A stretch of DNA of 64,000 nucleotides from an uncultured Lachnospiraceae bacterium. Its GTDB lineage: Bacteria > Bacillota > Clostridia > Lachnospirales > Lachnospiraceae. The notes under the pieces are model-generated. The model saw only the letters and a program-made list of their open reading frames with translations. It had not been told where the DNA came from and did no database searches. Positions 34,302-42,857 of the stretch are shown here, piece by piece (the first letter of the stretch is position 1; the number at the start of each line of letters is the position of its first letter). The translations under genes and the position numbers were made by a program. The stretch is from positions 214,845 to 278,844 of the forward strand of contig CAJUPT010000001.1 in NCBI GenBank assembly GCA_910588405.1. The letters run 5' to 3'.

Positions 34302-34865
34302 ATGAATAACAAAAAAGAAACGCAGAAAAATTTCAGAACAATCGATCTGGCTTATATGGCCCTGGGAGCGGTTTTTATTGCGATATGCTCCTGGATCAGC
34401 ATACCGGCTGCCGTACCTTTTACCATGCAGACATTCGCCGCGTTTTTCGTGCTGTCAGCACTGGGCGGCAAACGCGGTACGATCACCATTCTTACATATA
34501 TATTTCTCGGCGCAGTGGGCGTCCCGGTATTTGCGCAGTTTACGTCCGGAATCGGTATTCTCCTTGGAAACACAGGAGGGTACATCGTCGGTTTTATTTT
34601 TATGGGATTAACCTACTGGCTGATTGCCGGGCTTTTTGGAAAAAAGCTGTGGGTGGAAATCCTCGCTATGGTGATCGGCCTCACCCTGCTTTACGCCTTT
34701 GGAACCATATGGTTTATGTTTGTTTACGCAAAAACAAATGAAGCCGCCGGCCTTGCAATGGTTCTTGGCTGGTGCGTAATACCGTTTATCATTCCTGATC
34801 TCATCAAGCTTGCGCTTGCCCTGCAGCTTGCCCGGCGTTTGTCTCCCGTATTGAAAATACATTGA
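34302..34865 (+). CDS. bioY: Biotin ECF transporter substrate-binding protein BioY
   Basis: A 187-residue membrane protein with about six helices. BioY signatures are present: AVPFTMQTFAAFFVLSALGG near the N-terminus, FLGAVGVPVFA, GNTGGYIVGFI and the closing FIIPDLIKLALA. It captures biotin and works alone or with shared ECF A1/A2/T subunits, which are not encoded here (the cbiO/cbiQ genes are cobalt-specific). The start has CGGAGG 9 bases upstream. Single-gene unit. Confidence 0.93.
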   Translation: MNNKKETQKNFRTIDLAYMALGAVFIAICSWISIPAAVPFTMQTFAAFFVLSALGGKRGTITILTYIFLGAVGVPVFAQFTSGIGILLGNTGGYIVGFIFMGLTYWLIAGLFGKKLWVEILAMVIGLTLLYAFGTIWFMFVYAKTNEAAGLAMVLGWCVIPFIIPDLIKLALALQLARRLSPVLKIH

Positions 34866-34914
34866 AGGTTCCCCTGTCCTATCCATTCCAGTTCAGCAAT
34901 TTCGCCTATCAGGG

Positions 34915-35001
34915 CCACGAGCACTTAGAGTCTGTTCTTTAGACCCTAAGTGCGATATTATACAAGATTGTCAGCGGTGCCTTTTAGCCACTTACTATTT
35001 T
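34915..35001. repeat. Two-hairpin element (second repeat family)
   Basis: Hairpin 1 GCACTTAGAGTCT / AGACCCTAAGTGC and hairpin 2 around TCAGCGGTGCC / AGCCACTTACTATTTT. The same pair of hairpins, with different bases, occurs at 48716-48809. It lies between bioY and the restriction island and could terminate both converging transcripts. Confidence 0.65.
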
Positions 35002-35076
35002 GTTGTCCGATCTGTTACTGTTTTTTCCATAGCACACTTGACACTACCAGTAATATACACTTTATACTGATCTCAC

Positions 35077-36192
35077 TTATGGATTGTAAACAGCTTTACC
35101 TTTATATTTTTCAAAAAAATCCATGGGTATGCTACGTTGACATTTAAAACTCTTTTCTGCTACATAAGTAAAATTCTTTCCTAATTCCTCTCCTGGAACA
35201 AGTACTATTCCATCAATAGAGCCATTCATAGCGTCTGTCAATGCTATCAGATATCGAATCGTTCTGGTTGTAAAATCCGAATGAATGCTTTCCTCAAATT
35301 GCGGCGAGTATCTTCCAAGATCAATCGTAGGAGAATCTTGAACCTTCACCTCCAACATTTGATTACGTATATCCGGATATCCGCCCTCAAGCATTTCCTG
35401 TTGTTTCTTGTATCCCAACATATAGGCAACAAGCCTCTCTAGCTGTTGTCCCTTTTGTTTTGTAGGAAGATTGATATCCAATTTTTCGCCAATTAATGAA
35501 TTTGTTATCTGTCTACCAATATATGATAGCGGCAAAACTCTTTCAGGATCATCCTTTATACTTGAAGCTCCGCATATCTTCTCGCATTTATCATCAATCA
35601 CGTTCTTCGATAAAGATATATCATCTACAACCAAAGAGCGGTTCTTGATAATCTCCTCTCTCTTTTTATTTGAAATAATAAGCTGCTGTTTTATAGTAGG
35701 TTTTCCAAATCTACCAAATGATTTTTCTATATAATCTGGTGACATAATTACGATGGATTCAATCTTTCCACCGTCCCCAATCTTCCCCAAGACAAATCGA
35801 ACATCACTTGCAAGAAGACAGTCTTTACCTCCCAAATTCACTTGGACGGATGCACTGTTAGGATTTCTATTCCATACCTGCAAATTATATGACGTTCCGG
35901 TTGTTACAATATAAGTGTCGATATACTCCCTTAAAAATAAAGGCACACCTTTCTGTTTCGGCGGAACGATTTCATACTTCTCAGCCGGTTCAGGAATATA
36001 TTCCTTCAGCAGATGCTCTGTCACCAGTTTTCTGAGATTAGATCCATCTGTTCTGGGCTTTCCTGTCAATGTAAATTCAGCGCCTATAAGCTTCTGTAAC
36101 CTTTCTGCCAGGTTTTTCGGTGATGGCATAACGGACTTACTATTAGGCGGTACCTTTCCGATTTCAACATAATCCATATCTTCTACCTTCAC
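35077..36192 (-). CDS. Probable type II restriction endonuclease (PD-(D/E)xK)
   Basis: A 371-residue soluble protein that I do not recognise by name. The C-terminal third contains GGYPDIRNQMLEVKVQDS: an Asp followed after about eight residues by E-V-K, which fits the PD-(D/E)xK nuclease core. The N-terminal two thirds would carry target recognition. It begins at GTG 36192, overlapping the methyltransferase stop (GTGA), so the two are translationally coupled. Base composition is markedly more AT-rich than in the flanking genes. Together the pair looks like a laterally acquired restriction-modification system. Confidence 0.7.
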   Translation of the reverse strand: MKVEDMDYVEIGKVPPNSKSVMPSPKNLAERLQKLIGAEFTLTGKPRTDGSNLRKLVTEHLLKEYIPEPAEKYEIVPPKQKGVPLFLREYIDTYIVTTGTSYNLQVWNRNPNSASVQVNLGGKDCLLASDVRFVLGKIGDGGKIESIVIMSPDYIEKSFGRFGKPTIKQQLIISNKKREEIIKNRSLVVDDISLSKNVIDDKCEKICGASSIKDDPERVLPLSYIGRQITNSLIGEKLDINLPTKQKGQQLERLVAYMLGYKKQQEMLEGGYPDIRNQMLEVKVQDSPTIDLGRYSPQFEESIHSDFTTRTIRYLIALTDAMNGSIDGIVLVPGEELGKNFTYVAEKSFKCQRSIPMDFFEKYKGKAVYNP

Positions 36193-38375
36193 ATTGTAAC
36201 CTGTATAAATTTCTCAATCCGACCTATATCAGATTCCGAAAAACCAAACTGATTGTATACTAAATTATTTATTTCTATCTCTATCGTTTCCCTTTTTCTT
36301 TCATTTTCCAGTAACTCTCTAACGATTCCCGCAATTTTACCGGCAGTATCGGCATCAAAATTCGGAATTGGCCATCTGTTAAGATTTGTCGAAGTATAAC
36401 GGTATTTCTGAGAATAAAGACAACCACTAATCATCTTCTGGTAATATTCCAAGGCATAAGAGTTAAGCACTCCCAATATAAATAAATAATATTCTTCATC
36501 ATCCATTCCAGAAAATCCCGCACTAAACAAAGAATTTGGTTTCTTTATAAGAAAAAAAGTATTTCCCTGACATAATCTTCCATCAGCATCATATGCAAAT
36601 GAATTATGCGAAACAATGTCACGGGTAACAATTTTGGCCTGCTTAAACTTTGAAAGTTTCTGAGGCACCCAGCATTCATACCATGCTCTCGTCTTACTTT
36701 CCATCAAATATGTACGTTTCTTCAATATATCTGAACATTCTTCTAAATACATCGCCGCATTTGGTATTTCTTCCAACGGTATGGCCTCCATATTACCGTC
36801 TCTTTCTCTATGCGGATACAAAATATATCTATCCCGTTTGGAATCTCCCCATGTAATATTCCATCGTTCTATGTCAAAACTCTGTATTAATGGATAAATA
36901 ACATCTTTTTCAAATGATTTCATTTCAACAAACTCTGCCGTCATAGGTTTAACAAATACCATGTCCGCCGTTGTTTTTATTCCGACGCATATCTCCATCA
37001 GATCACTTAATCTACAAATCGCTTTCGCATCCATGTAGCTTTTAATATCATTCTCATTCCCAGAAGAAAAATTCCAGGTTTTCCCTCCGTCCGGAATATA
37101 AACCAATGATTTTGAAACTTCAAAAGCCCGATCGCCTTCTTCTCCAAATCTGACATAGGCTTTATTGGAATCCATTTGTTTTTCTATATATTTAAATAAA
37201 TCCTTTGTACTCCGGCAACAGACGGTTGCGTCTTTTTGTATTGCTTTAATGCCAATATACTCAACCTGGCAATCAGAAACAGCGATATTCTCGCATAGAA
37301 TGATTGCTGGCAGAACTGCCGCACCAAAAAATTTTGTATCAAACAAATCCACGATTTTTCTTACATGTCCTACATCTGAAAGATATTGTCTAAGACCAAC
37401 TCCATAATTTGCAGTTAAATATTTGTTACTGGTAATAAGGCACATCTTGCCATTGGGTTTAAGATTCCTATCCCCATTTTCCAAAAAACAAGTATATATA
37501 TCAAATCTGCCTGTTGCACTCGCATAATTATTTTTTATATACTCTCTGTTCGCATTCGACAAATTCTGAAGTCTGATATATGGTGGATTTCCAATAATAA
37601 AATCCGTCTTATCGTGTACGGTCAGATAGTCTGAACAGTATACTGGCAATCCGTCCATAAGTCTTACAACATCTTCTATACTGGAAATACATCCCCTATA
37701 TGCCAACAGTGCGGAAATTACTATCTTTGTCACAAATACATTTGATGGCTTTGTATCATATGCCATAATGCAATTGCCACTAATGAATTTGTCAGTTAAA
37801 GCTATTTTATCGCTTTCTTTGGTTACATCAATTATTCTGTCAACAATCTGAGCGATAAATGTTCCCGTTCCACAAGCAGGATCCGTTATCCTTTTCTCCA
37901 AAATCCGGCTCCCCTGATACCCAATAAGATCCAACATATAACAAACAATATCATTGGGGGTTCTTTCACTACCAGACTTTTTGCGGGATTTCAAATCTAT
38001 ACCATCAGTCAAGAGCGCAAACAACTCCTCTTTGAGTTCTTCGACCGATTTGCTGCTCAAATCATAATTTTTATAATCTAAAGATGTGTAACCCTTACAT
38101 ATTTTTTCAAGATCTACATCATCATATTTTATTCCAGCTCTCTTCATTATCTCCGCAAGTATAGCTGTCGCCGTATACATTGATGAAATCGAAAAACTCA
38201 GCATCTTATCTTGAGGCTTCATTTCTGCAGATATTTTTTTGAAATATTTATCAATAAAAGACGTTTCCGCATCATCAATATTTAAATAGTATTGATGACT
38301 GTAATTATTTTTGTAAAAATTAAAGTTCTTATTTATCCGTATAAAGGAGTTCTCCAAAATATCAGATGCTTCCAT
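36189..38375 (-). CDS. N6-adenine DNA methyltransferase (Eco57I/type IIG-like)
   Basis: A 728-residue class gamma-like adenine methyltransferase. Motif I is DPACGTGTFIAQ and the catalytic motif IV is FIGNPPYIRLQN, the pattern of N6-adenine enzymes. An N-terminal helical domain precedes, and about 300 C-terminal residues likely form a TaqI-like target-recognition domain. No nuclease motif is evident within it; the partner nuclease is encoded directly downstream with a 4-base overlap. Like its partner it is AT-rich and uses A/T-ending codons, unlike its neighbours. ATG start; an AGGGG site lies rather far (about 12 bases). Confidence 0.87.
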   Translation of the reverse strand: MEASDILENSFIRINKNFNFYKNNYSHQYYLNIDDAETSFIDKYFKKISAEMKPQDKMLSFSISSMYTATAILAEIMKRAGIKYDDVDLEKICKGYTSLDYKNYDLSSKSVEELKEELFALLTDGIDLKSRKKSGSERTPNDIVCYMLDLIGYQGSRILEKRITDPACGTGTFIAQIVDRIIDVTKESDKIALTDKFISGNCIMAYDTKPSNVFVTKIVISALLAYRGCISSIEDVVRLMDGLPVYCSDYLTVHDKTDFIIGNPPYIRLQNLSNANREYIKNNYASATGRFDIYTCFLENGDRNLKPNGKMCLITSNKYLTANYGVGLRQYLSDVGHVRKIVDLFDTKFFGAAVLPAIILCENIAVSDCQVEYIGIKAIQKDATVCCRSTKDLFKYIEKQMDSNKAYVRFGEEGDRAFEVSKSLVYIPDGGKTWNFSSGNENDIKSYMDAKAICRLSDLMEICVGIKTTADMVFVKPMTAEFVEMKSFEKDVIYPLIQSFDIERWNITWGDSKRDRYILYPHRERDGNMEAIPLEEIPNAAMYLEECSDILKKRTYLMESKTRAWYECWVPQKLSKFKQAKIVTRDIVSHNSFAYDADGRLCQGNTFFLIKKPNSLFSAGFSGMDDEEYYLFILGVLNSYALEYYQKMISGCLYSQKYRYTSTNLNRWPIPNFDADTAGKIAGIVRELLENERKRETIEIEINNLVYNQFGFSESDIGRIEKFIQVTM

Positions 38376-38466
38376 TCGCCCATTTCCCCTCTCTTACAAA
38401 TTCTATGGTATCAACCACGTTAATCGTCTGCTGATCTGACGACGCTTTATCATGAAAATAAGGCAT
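38362..38466 (-). CDS. Possible small ORF coupled to the methyltransferase
   Basis: A 34-codon frame beginning MPYFHDKASSDQQ with a good GGAG site 7 bases before its ATG. It ends inside the first codons of the methyltransferase. No family is recognised. It could be a leader or control peptide of the restriction operon, or chance. Confidence 0.3.
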   Translation of the reverse strand: MPYFHDKASSDQQTINVVDTIEFVREGKWANGSI

Positions 38467-38492
38467 TATAAATCTCCACGATCCCTCATACC

Positions 38493-38621
38493 CTATTGTC
38501 CCATTTGTTCAAACAATATCGGCCATTCCTCTGGCACTGGCATACTGTTTCCTGTACCGCTTGCCACTTTCCTACGGGCATAGCAGCCAAAAAGATATGT
38601 TCTGTTAATTGTATCATCCAT
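38493..38621 (-). CDS. Possible small ORF upstream of the restriction operon
   Basis: A 42-codon frame MDDTINRTYLFGCYARRKV ending WPILFEQMGQ. The ribosome site is weak. The balanced, non-repetitive composition suggests it may be coding or the C-terminal relic of a larger gene. Function unknown. Confidence 0.3.
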   Translation of the reverse strand: MDDTINRTYLFGCYARRKVASGTGNSMPVPEEWPILFEQMGQ

Positions 38622-38679
38622 ATTTAACTATTTCAACCCCGCCGTTTGTATCCAAAGCCATTTCCTGCCCCCTATATAT

Positions 38680-38723
38680 AGTTCCGTCACTCCCCGCCTG
38701 GGACTTGTACGATCCATTGCTGT
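38680..38723. repeat. Decayed end-fragment of a palindromic element
   Basis: AGTTCCGTCACTCCC joined to GGGACTTGTACGATCCATTGCTG resembles the two outer ends of the type A element with most of the centre missing. Confidence 0.4.
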
Positions 38724-38748
38724 TTTTCATATATGACTCAACATTACC

Positions 38749-38806
38749 TTGACAAATACATCGCAATACGATATATTATACCCAGATACATAGCAGCGCA
38801 ATGTAT
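38749..38806 (+). promoter_or_regulatory. Promoter and probable PadR operator
   Basis: TTGACA (38749-38754), 17-base spacer, TATATT (38772-38777). Downstream the dyad ATACAT-N9-ATGTAT (38786-38806) fits the usual PadR operator form. Related ATACATCGCAATACGATATAT words overlap the promoter itself. Autorepression is likely (inference). Confidence 0.6.
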
Positions 38807-38842
38807 CGCAATCAAATCTATGTCAGCCAGGGAGGTGACTGT

Positions 38843-39181
38843 TTGAACTCACATATCAAAAGAGTGTATATTCCGATGACCGAAACCGCCTTCTATATTT
38901 TACTGTGTTTAAGAAGCCCCAATCACGGTTACGGAATTGTACAAAAGGTGGAACGGCTGACCGACGGAGCCATTCGGCTTGCGCCCGGCACCATGTACGG
39001 CAGTCTGTCGAAAATGGAAAAGGACGGCCTGATCCGTTTTATTAGGGAAGAAGAAAAACGGAAAATTTATGAGATCACAGATTTAGGACGGGAAGTATTG
39101 CAGATTGAGCTGAAACGGATTGTGCGCTTATACAAAATCTCCCAGGAGGAAATGCAGGATGGAAACCAAAAAGATATTTAA
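38843..39181 (+). CDS. PadR-family transcriptional regulator
   Basis: A 112-residue winged-helix repressor. It starts at TTG 38843 with GGGAGGTGA correctly spaced; the family signature IPMTETAFYILLCLRSPNHGYG follows within a dozen residues, then APGTMYGSLSKMEKDGLI. The longer open frame from 38801 lacks a ribosome site and covers the operator. It overlaps the DUF2812 gene by 23 bases; PadR-DUF2812 pairs are common in Firmicutes, and the regulator usually controls the membrane protein. Confidence 0.88.
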   Translation: MNSHIKRVYIPMTETAFYILLCLRSPNHGYGIVQKVERLTDGAIRLAPGTMYGSLSKMEKDGLIRFIREEEKRKIYEITDLGREVLQIELKRIVRLYKISQEEMQDGNQKDI

Positions 39182-39683
39182 ATTTTATACGATATTTGAA
39201 CACGAAAAGGAACAGGACTACCTGAGGGAAATGCATAAATCCGGCTGGAAATTCGTGCGGGTGACGGGGCTGGGAGTCTACCACTTTGAAAAGTGTACGC
39301 CGGAGGACGTGATCTACCAGCTAGACTATAACCAGGAGGGACTCGACCACAAAGAGGAATATGTGCAGATGTTCCGGGACTGCGGATGGGAATATATGCA
39401 GGATTTTTTCGGGTACAGCTACTTTAGAAAGCCCGCCGCGGAATCGGGGAAAACCGAGGAAATTTTCTGCGACGACTACTCCAGAATACAGATGCTGAAC
39501 CGGGTGCGAAAAGGCCGGCTCCTTCCTTTGTATGTGATTCTGGGCTGCGTATTGCTGCCGGGCTTTTTCATCAATCTCTGCAGCGGCCATTTCCTGGAGA
39601 TGACGTTTTTTGTACCGGCGCTCCTCCTGTATACCGGGATTATCATGAGGTTTGGTTTGATGTATCTGAAATACCGGCGTTAG
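39159..39683 (+). CDS. DUF2812 membrane protein
   Basis: A 174-residue protein with a soluble N-terminal DUF2812 domain (KFYTIFEHEKEQDYLREMHK then SGWKF, and CGWEYMQDFFGYSYFRKP). Two C-terminal transmembrane helices follow (LLPLYVILGCVLLPGFF and MTFFVPALLLYTGII). The function is unknown. ATG 39159 has GGAGG 9 bases upstream inside the padR gene, so translation is coupled. Confidence 0.85.
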   Translation: METKKIFKFYTIFEHEKEQDYLREMHKSGWKFVRVTGLGVYHFEKCTPEDVIYQLDYNQEGLDHKEEYVQMFRDCGWEYMQDFFGYSYFRKPAAESGKTEEIFCDDYSRIQMLNRVRKGRLLPLYVILGCVLLPGFFINLCSGHFLEMTFFVPALLLYTGIIMRFGLMYLKYRR

Positions 39684-39732
39684 TGTTATGTCTGGTTCGC
39701 AGCTCCTCTATGTGCCCGCAAAGCGTTTAGGT

Positions 39733-39765
39733 ATCATGGAAAAGCTCATGAAGCTTTCCCATGAT
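39733..39765. terminator. Inverted repeat between DUF2812 and pyrD
   Basis: ATCATGGAAAAGCT / AGCTTTCCCATGAT with a tiny loop lies between two converging genes. Likely a bidirectional terminator; T runs are short. Confidence 0.5.
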
Positions 39766-39781
39766 ATCAAAAACACCTCTT

Positions 39782-40780
39782 CTATTCCACGGCTCCCACC
39801 AGTTCCTTTATATCCGTCACGCCATACTGACGCATATAATTTTCGATTCCTTCCGCTATCTCCACCACGGCATTTGGATTGTAAAAATTAGCCGTTCCCA
39901 CGGACACCGCCGCGGCTCCTGCCAGGATAAATTCCACGGCATCCTCCCAGCAGGCGATTCCCCCCATGCCGATGACCGGACAGCAGACCGCATGGACCGC
40001 CTGGTATACCATGCGCAGGGCCACCGGCTTGATGGCCGGGCCGGACAGGCCGCCGGTTCGGTTCGCCAGGGCAAATTTCCGCTTATGGACATCGATCTTC
40101 ATTCCTGTCAGCGTATTAATCAGAGAAATCACATCGGCGCCGCCGTTTTGCGCCGCTTTCGCCATCACCGTGATATCGGTCACATTGGGACTCAGCTTCA
40201 TGATAACCGGCTGTCTCGCTTTCGCCTTTACCGCTTTCGTAATCGCTTCCACCGCTTTCGGGTCCTGACCGAAGGCAATACCTCCCTCTTTTACGTTAGG
40301 ACAGGAGATATTGATCTCCAGCAGATCCACCGGCTCGTCCCCCAGCCGCTCCACCACCTCCAGATAATCCTCCGTGGTTTTGCCGCAGACGTTCACAATG
40401 ATTTTCGTGTCAAACTGCCGCAGAAATGGGATATCCCGTTTACAGAACAGGTCGATGCCCGGATTCTGCAGGCCGATGGCATTCAGCATACCCCCATGGG
40501 TTTCGGCGATTCTGGGCGTCGGGTTCCCGGGCCAGGGAACATTTGCCACGCCCTTGGTCACCACCGCCCCCAGACGGTTCAGGTCGATCAGCTCCCCGTA
40601 CTCCTGGCCGGAGCCGAAGGTGCCGGAAGCCGTCATCACCGGATTCCTCAATTCTACGCCGGCCAAATTGACTGTCGTATTTATTTTTATATTAGTTTTT
40701 TCGCTTTCTTTTACTTTTACGTTTTCTTTCGCTTCCGCATTTTCTTTTACGTTCATACCCACATTGATTTCCCTGCCCAT
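39782..40780 (-). CDS. pyrD: Dihydroorotate dehydrogenase B, catalytic subunit
   Basis: A 332-residue FMN enzyme (class 1B) of pyrimidine synthesis, partnered with PyrK and using NAD+. The core begins VNLAGVELRNPVMTASGTFG and has NISCPNVKEGG, the catalytic Cys region, IMKLSPNVTDI and GMGGI. It carries about 30 extra N-terminal residues of alternating Lys/Glu/Asn/Val (KENAEAKENVKVKESEK) absent from typical enzymes (about 300 residues). The ATG at 40780 directly follows the pyrK stop and has AAAGGAGGTG inside pyrK, so the extended start is well supported. Confidence 0.94.
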   Translation of the reverse strand: MGREINVGMNVKENAEAKENVKVKESEKTNIKINTTVNLAGVELRNPVMTASGTFGSGQEYGELIDLNRLGAVVTKGVANVPWPGNPTPRIAETHGGMLNAIGLQNPGIDLFCKRDIPFLRQFDTKIIVNVCGKTTEDYLEVVERLGDEPVDLLEINISCPNVKEGGIAFGQDPKAVEAITKAVKAKARQPVIMKLSPNVTDITVMAKAAQNGGADVISLINTLTGMKIDVHKRKFALANRTGGLSGPAIKPVALRMVYQAVHAVCCPVIGMGGIACWEDAVEFILAGAAAVSVGTANFYNPNAVVEIAEGIENYMRQYGVTDIKELVGAVE

Positions 40781-41545
40781 TTACAGCTCCACCTCCTTTG
40801 CACGAAATACCGGGCCGTCCTTACAGACCCGTTTATTATGTACATTGGTATGGGCATCCACCTCTTTCGACTTACAGACGCAGGCCAGACAGGCGCCGAT
40901 GCCGCAGGCCATCCGTTCTTCCAGAGAAATCCATGCTTCCAGATTCTGCTCTGCCGCAAAGCTCTGAATCCCCTTCAGCATAGGCGCAGGCCCGCAGGCA
41001 TAGATCACGTCCGCCCTGATCCCATTCTCCCTGATAGCGTCCAGCACATTTCCTTTTGTCCCCTGGCTGCCGTCCTCGGTAGCCACAGTCACCGGGCCGC
41101 AAGCCTCAAAGGCTTCCTTCATAAACACCTGATCCCGGTAGCCCAGCACGATCTCTTTCCTGCCTTTCAGCTGTTTCGCCAGTTCCAAAAGCGGGAAAAT
41201 CCCGATGCCGCCGCCTATAATTAACGCCGTCTTTCCTTCCGCAGCCTCCAGAGGAAATCCATTGCCCAGAGGCCCCATAATCCGCACCGGGTCGCCCGGC
41301 TGATAACCGGAAAATTCTTTTGTACCCTTTCCCACCACACGATAAACAATCCGAAGCCTGTCCCCACAGATCTCGCAGATACTGATGGGACGGGGCAGCA
41401 AAGAGGCGCCGTCCCGGCTGTAGACAGAGATAAACTGCCCCGGCTTCGCCTTTTTCGCAATCTGTTCCGTGTTCAGATACATACTGTAAATATCCCCGGC
41501 CAAAGCCTCCTGGGCAAGAACCCGGGCAGTTTCCATGTATTTCAT
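40781..41545 (-). CDS. pyrK: Dihydroorotate dehydrogenase B, electron-transfer subunit
   Basis: A 254-residue FAD and 2Fe-2S protein that passes electrons from PyrD to NAD+. The FAD segment is LLPRPISICEI, the NAD region IGGGIGIFPLLELA, and the cluster cysteines CGIGACLACVCKS plus a later Cys in VCKDGPVF. ATG 41545 with AAAGGT 9 bases upstream; a second ATG three codons later is possible. Directly upstream of pyrD with zero spacing; other pyr genes are not in the window. Confidence 0.94.
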   Translation of the reverse strand: MKYMETARVLAQEALAGDIYSMYLNTEQIAKKAKPGQFISVYSRDGASLLPRPISICEICGDRLRIVYRVVGKGTKEFSGYQPGDPVRIMGPLGNGFPLEAAEGKTALIIGGGIGIFPLLELAKQLKGRKEIVLGYRDQVFMKEAFEACGPVTVATEDGSQGTKGNVLDAIRENGIRADVIYACGPAPMLKGIQSFAAEQNLEAWISLEERMACGIGACLACVCKSKEVDAHTNVHNKRVCKDGPVFRAKEVEL

Positions 41546-41630
41546 CTTCTTCCGACCTTTCTTTCAAATCGCCATTACATATTTTGGCTGTATATTTCAG
41601 CCTGGCAGGTTTTATTATAACGTATTGTAT

Positions 41631-42605
41631 TTATCTCTCCTCCGGATAAAAAAGCCCCCACTCCTTCCGCAGCTCCGTCATAATCCCCATCACGTCGCAG
41701 GTATAATCCAGGTGCATCTCGTCGGCCGTTCCCGCCACGGCCTTTTCCATGTCTCTGATTTCGTATCTGAGGGCGTCCGCCGTGCTTCCCAGCTCCACTA
41801 CCTCCTGACGGCGGTCTTCCGTATAAGTGATGACAGCCTTGTCCGCCCGGGGATATTGATAAATCTCAATATAGCCTTTGTCAAAAGCCACCGTCCCCCG
41901 CTTGGGCTGCTTCGCATGGAGGGTCAGGGCAATGGTGGCCATCTCCCCGGCACCATTCATCAGCAGGATTCCCGCCTGCTCGTCCACGCCGCTGGGCGCC
42001 AGCTTTACCTGGGATGCTACCTGGTCAGGCGCTTCGCTCATAAACCATCTGGCAAAGGAAAGCGCGTAGACCCCGATGTCTAAAAGCGCCCCTCCCGCCA
42101 GGGAAGGACTGAAAAAGCGGCTCGTCATGTCATAAGGCTTATAGCTTCCGAAATTCATCTGAATCATCCGAAGCGGCCCCAGGACTCCCTGGTCGATGCG
42201 TTCCCGCAGTTCCTTATATAATGGCATATGGTAAATGGTCGTCGCCTCGGCCAGTACCCTGCCGTGGTCTTTGGCCAGCGCCATGGCCTTTTCCAGCTCT
42301 TCTGCATTCAGAGTAATGGATTTTTCACATAAAACGTGCTTCCCGCTCTCCAAAGCTTTACACAGATACGCCCCATGGGTATTATGGGGCGTGGCGATAT
42401 AGACGATATCAACCCCTTCGTCCCCAAAGACATCATCGATGTTCTGATACACTTTTGGAATGCCATACGTTTCCCCAAACTTAACCGCCTTTTCATAAGT
42501 CCTGTTGGCCACCCCATAAAGCCTGCGCCCTTCCTTTTCCATCGCCTGCGCCAGTTCATTGGCGATGGTGCCGCATCCTACGATTACCCAGTTATATTGT
42601 TTCAT
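41631..42605 (-). CDS. Gfo/Idh/MocA-family NAD(P)-dependent oxidoreductase
   Basis: A 324-residue Rossmann-fold dehydrogenase (WVIVGCGTIANELAQAME, IATPHNTH). The usual EKP motif reads CEKSITLN here, with Ser in place of Pro; the catalytic Lys is kept. It most resembles the dihydrodiol/1,5-anhydrofructose-reductase-like group, acting on a sugar or cyclic polyol. Start ATG with GGGAGG 8 bases upstream. It lies just after the GH32 sugar locus, separated by a terminator, so a role in that sugar pathway is only a guess. Confidence 0.85.
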   Translation of the reverse strand: MKQYNWVIVGCGTIANELAQAMEKEGRRLYGVANRTYEKAVKFGETYGIPKVYQNIDDVFGDEGVDIVYIATPHNTHGAYLCKALESGKHVLCEKSITLNAEELEKAMALAKDHGRVLAEATTIYHMPLYKELRERIDQGVLGPLRMIQMNFGSYKPYDMTSRFFSPSLAGGALLDIGVYALSFARWFMSEAPDQVASQVKLAPSGVDEQAGILLMNGAGEMATIALTLHAKQPKRGTVAFDKGYIEIYQYPRADKAVITYTEDRRQEVVELGSTADALRYEIRDMEKAVAGTADEMHLDYTCDVMGIMTELRKEWGLFYPEER

Positions 42606-42787
42606 TGTCTCTTCCTCCCGATATGGTTTTCTGAAATCTTTTGTTCAACGGCTTACGCATTATCCTTAACATTTTGATTTTCTAACCCGGCAATCCGCTT
42701 CAATGCTCTGCGCCGTTCAATTTTTTTTCCGCCTCTTTCCTGATGATATTATAGCATCCCCCGCGCCAAAATAAAATCCCCCAAAGC

Positions 42788-42818
42788 GAAAAACCCCCGG
42801 CGCCCAACACCGAAGGTT
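42788..42818 (-). terminator. Terminator of the GH32 sugar operon
   Basis: On the minus strand AACCTTCGG / CCGGGGGTT with a short loop ends in TTTTTC, about 40 bases after the GH32 stop. Confidence 0.6.
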
Positions 42819-42857
42819 CTCTCTGAATCCAAACTCCTGTTACATTCTCCCCGCCTG

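Noticed and set aside
39761..41224. 487-residue plus-strand open frame
   Set aside because: Antisense to pyrD and pyrK, which have clear motifs; the frame is His/Arg-rich shadow sequence.
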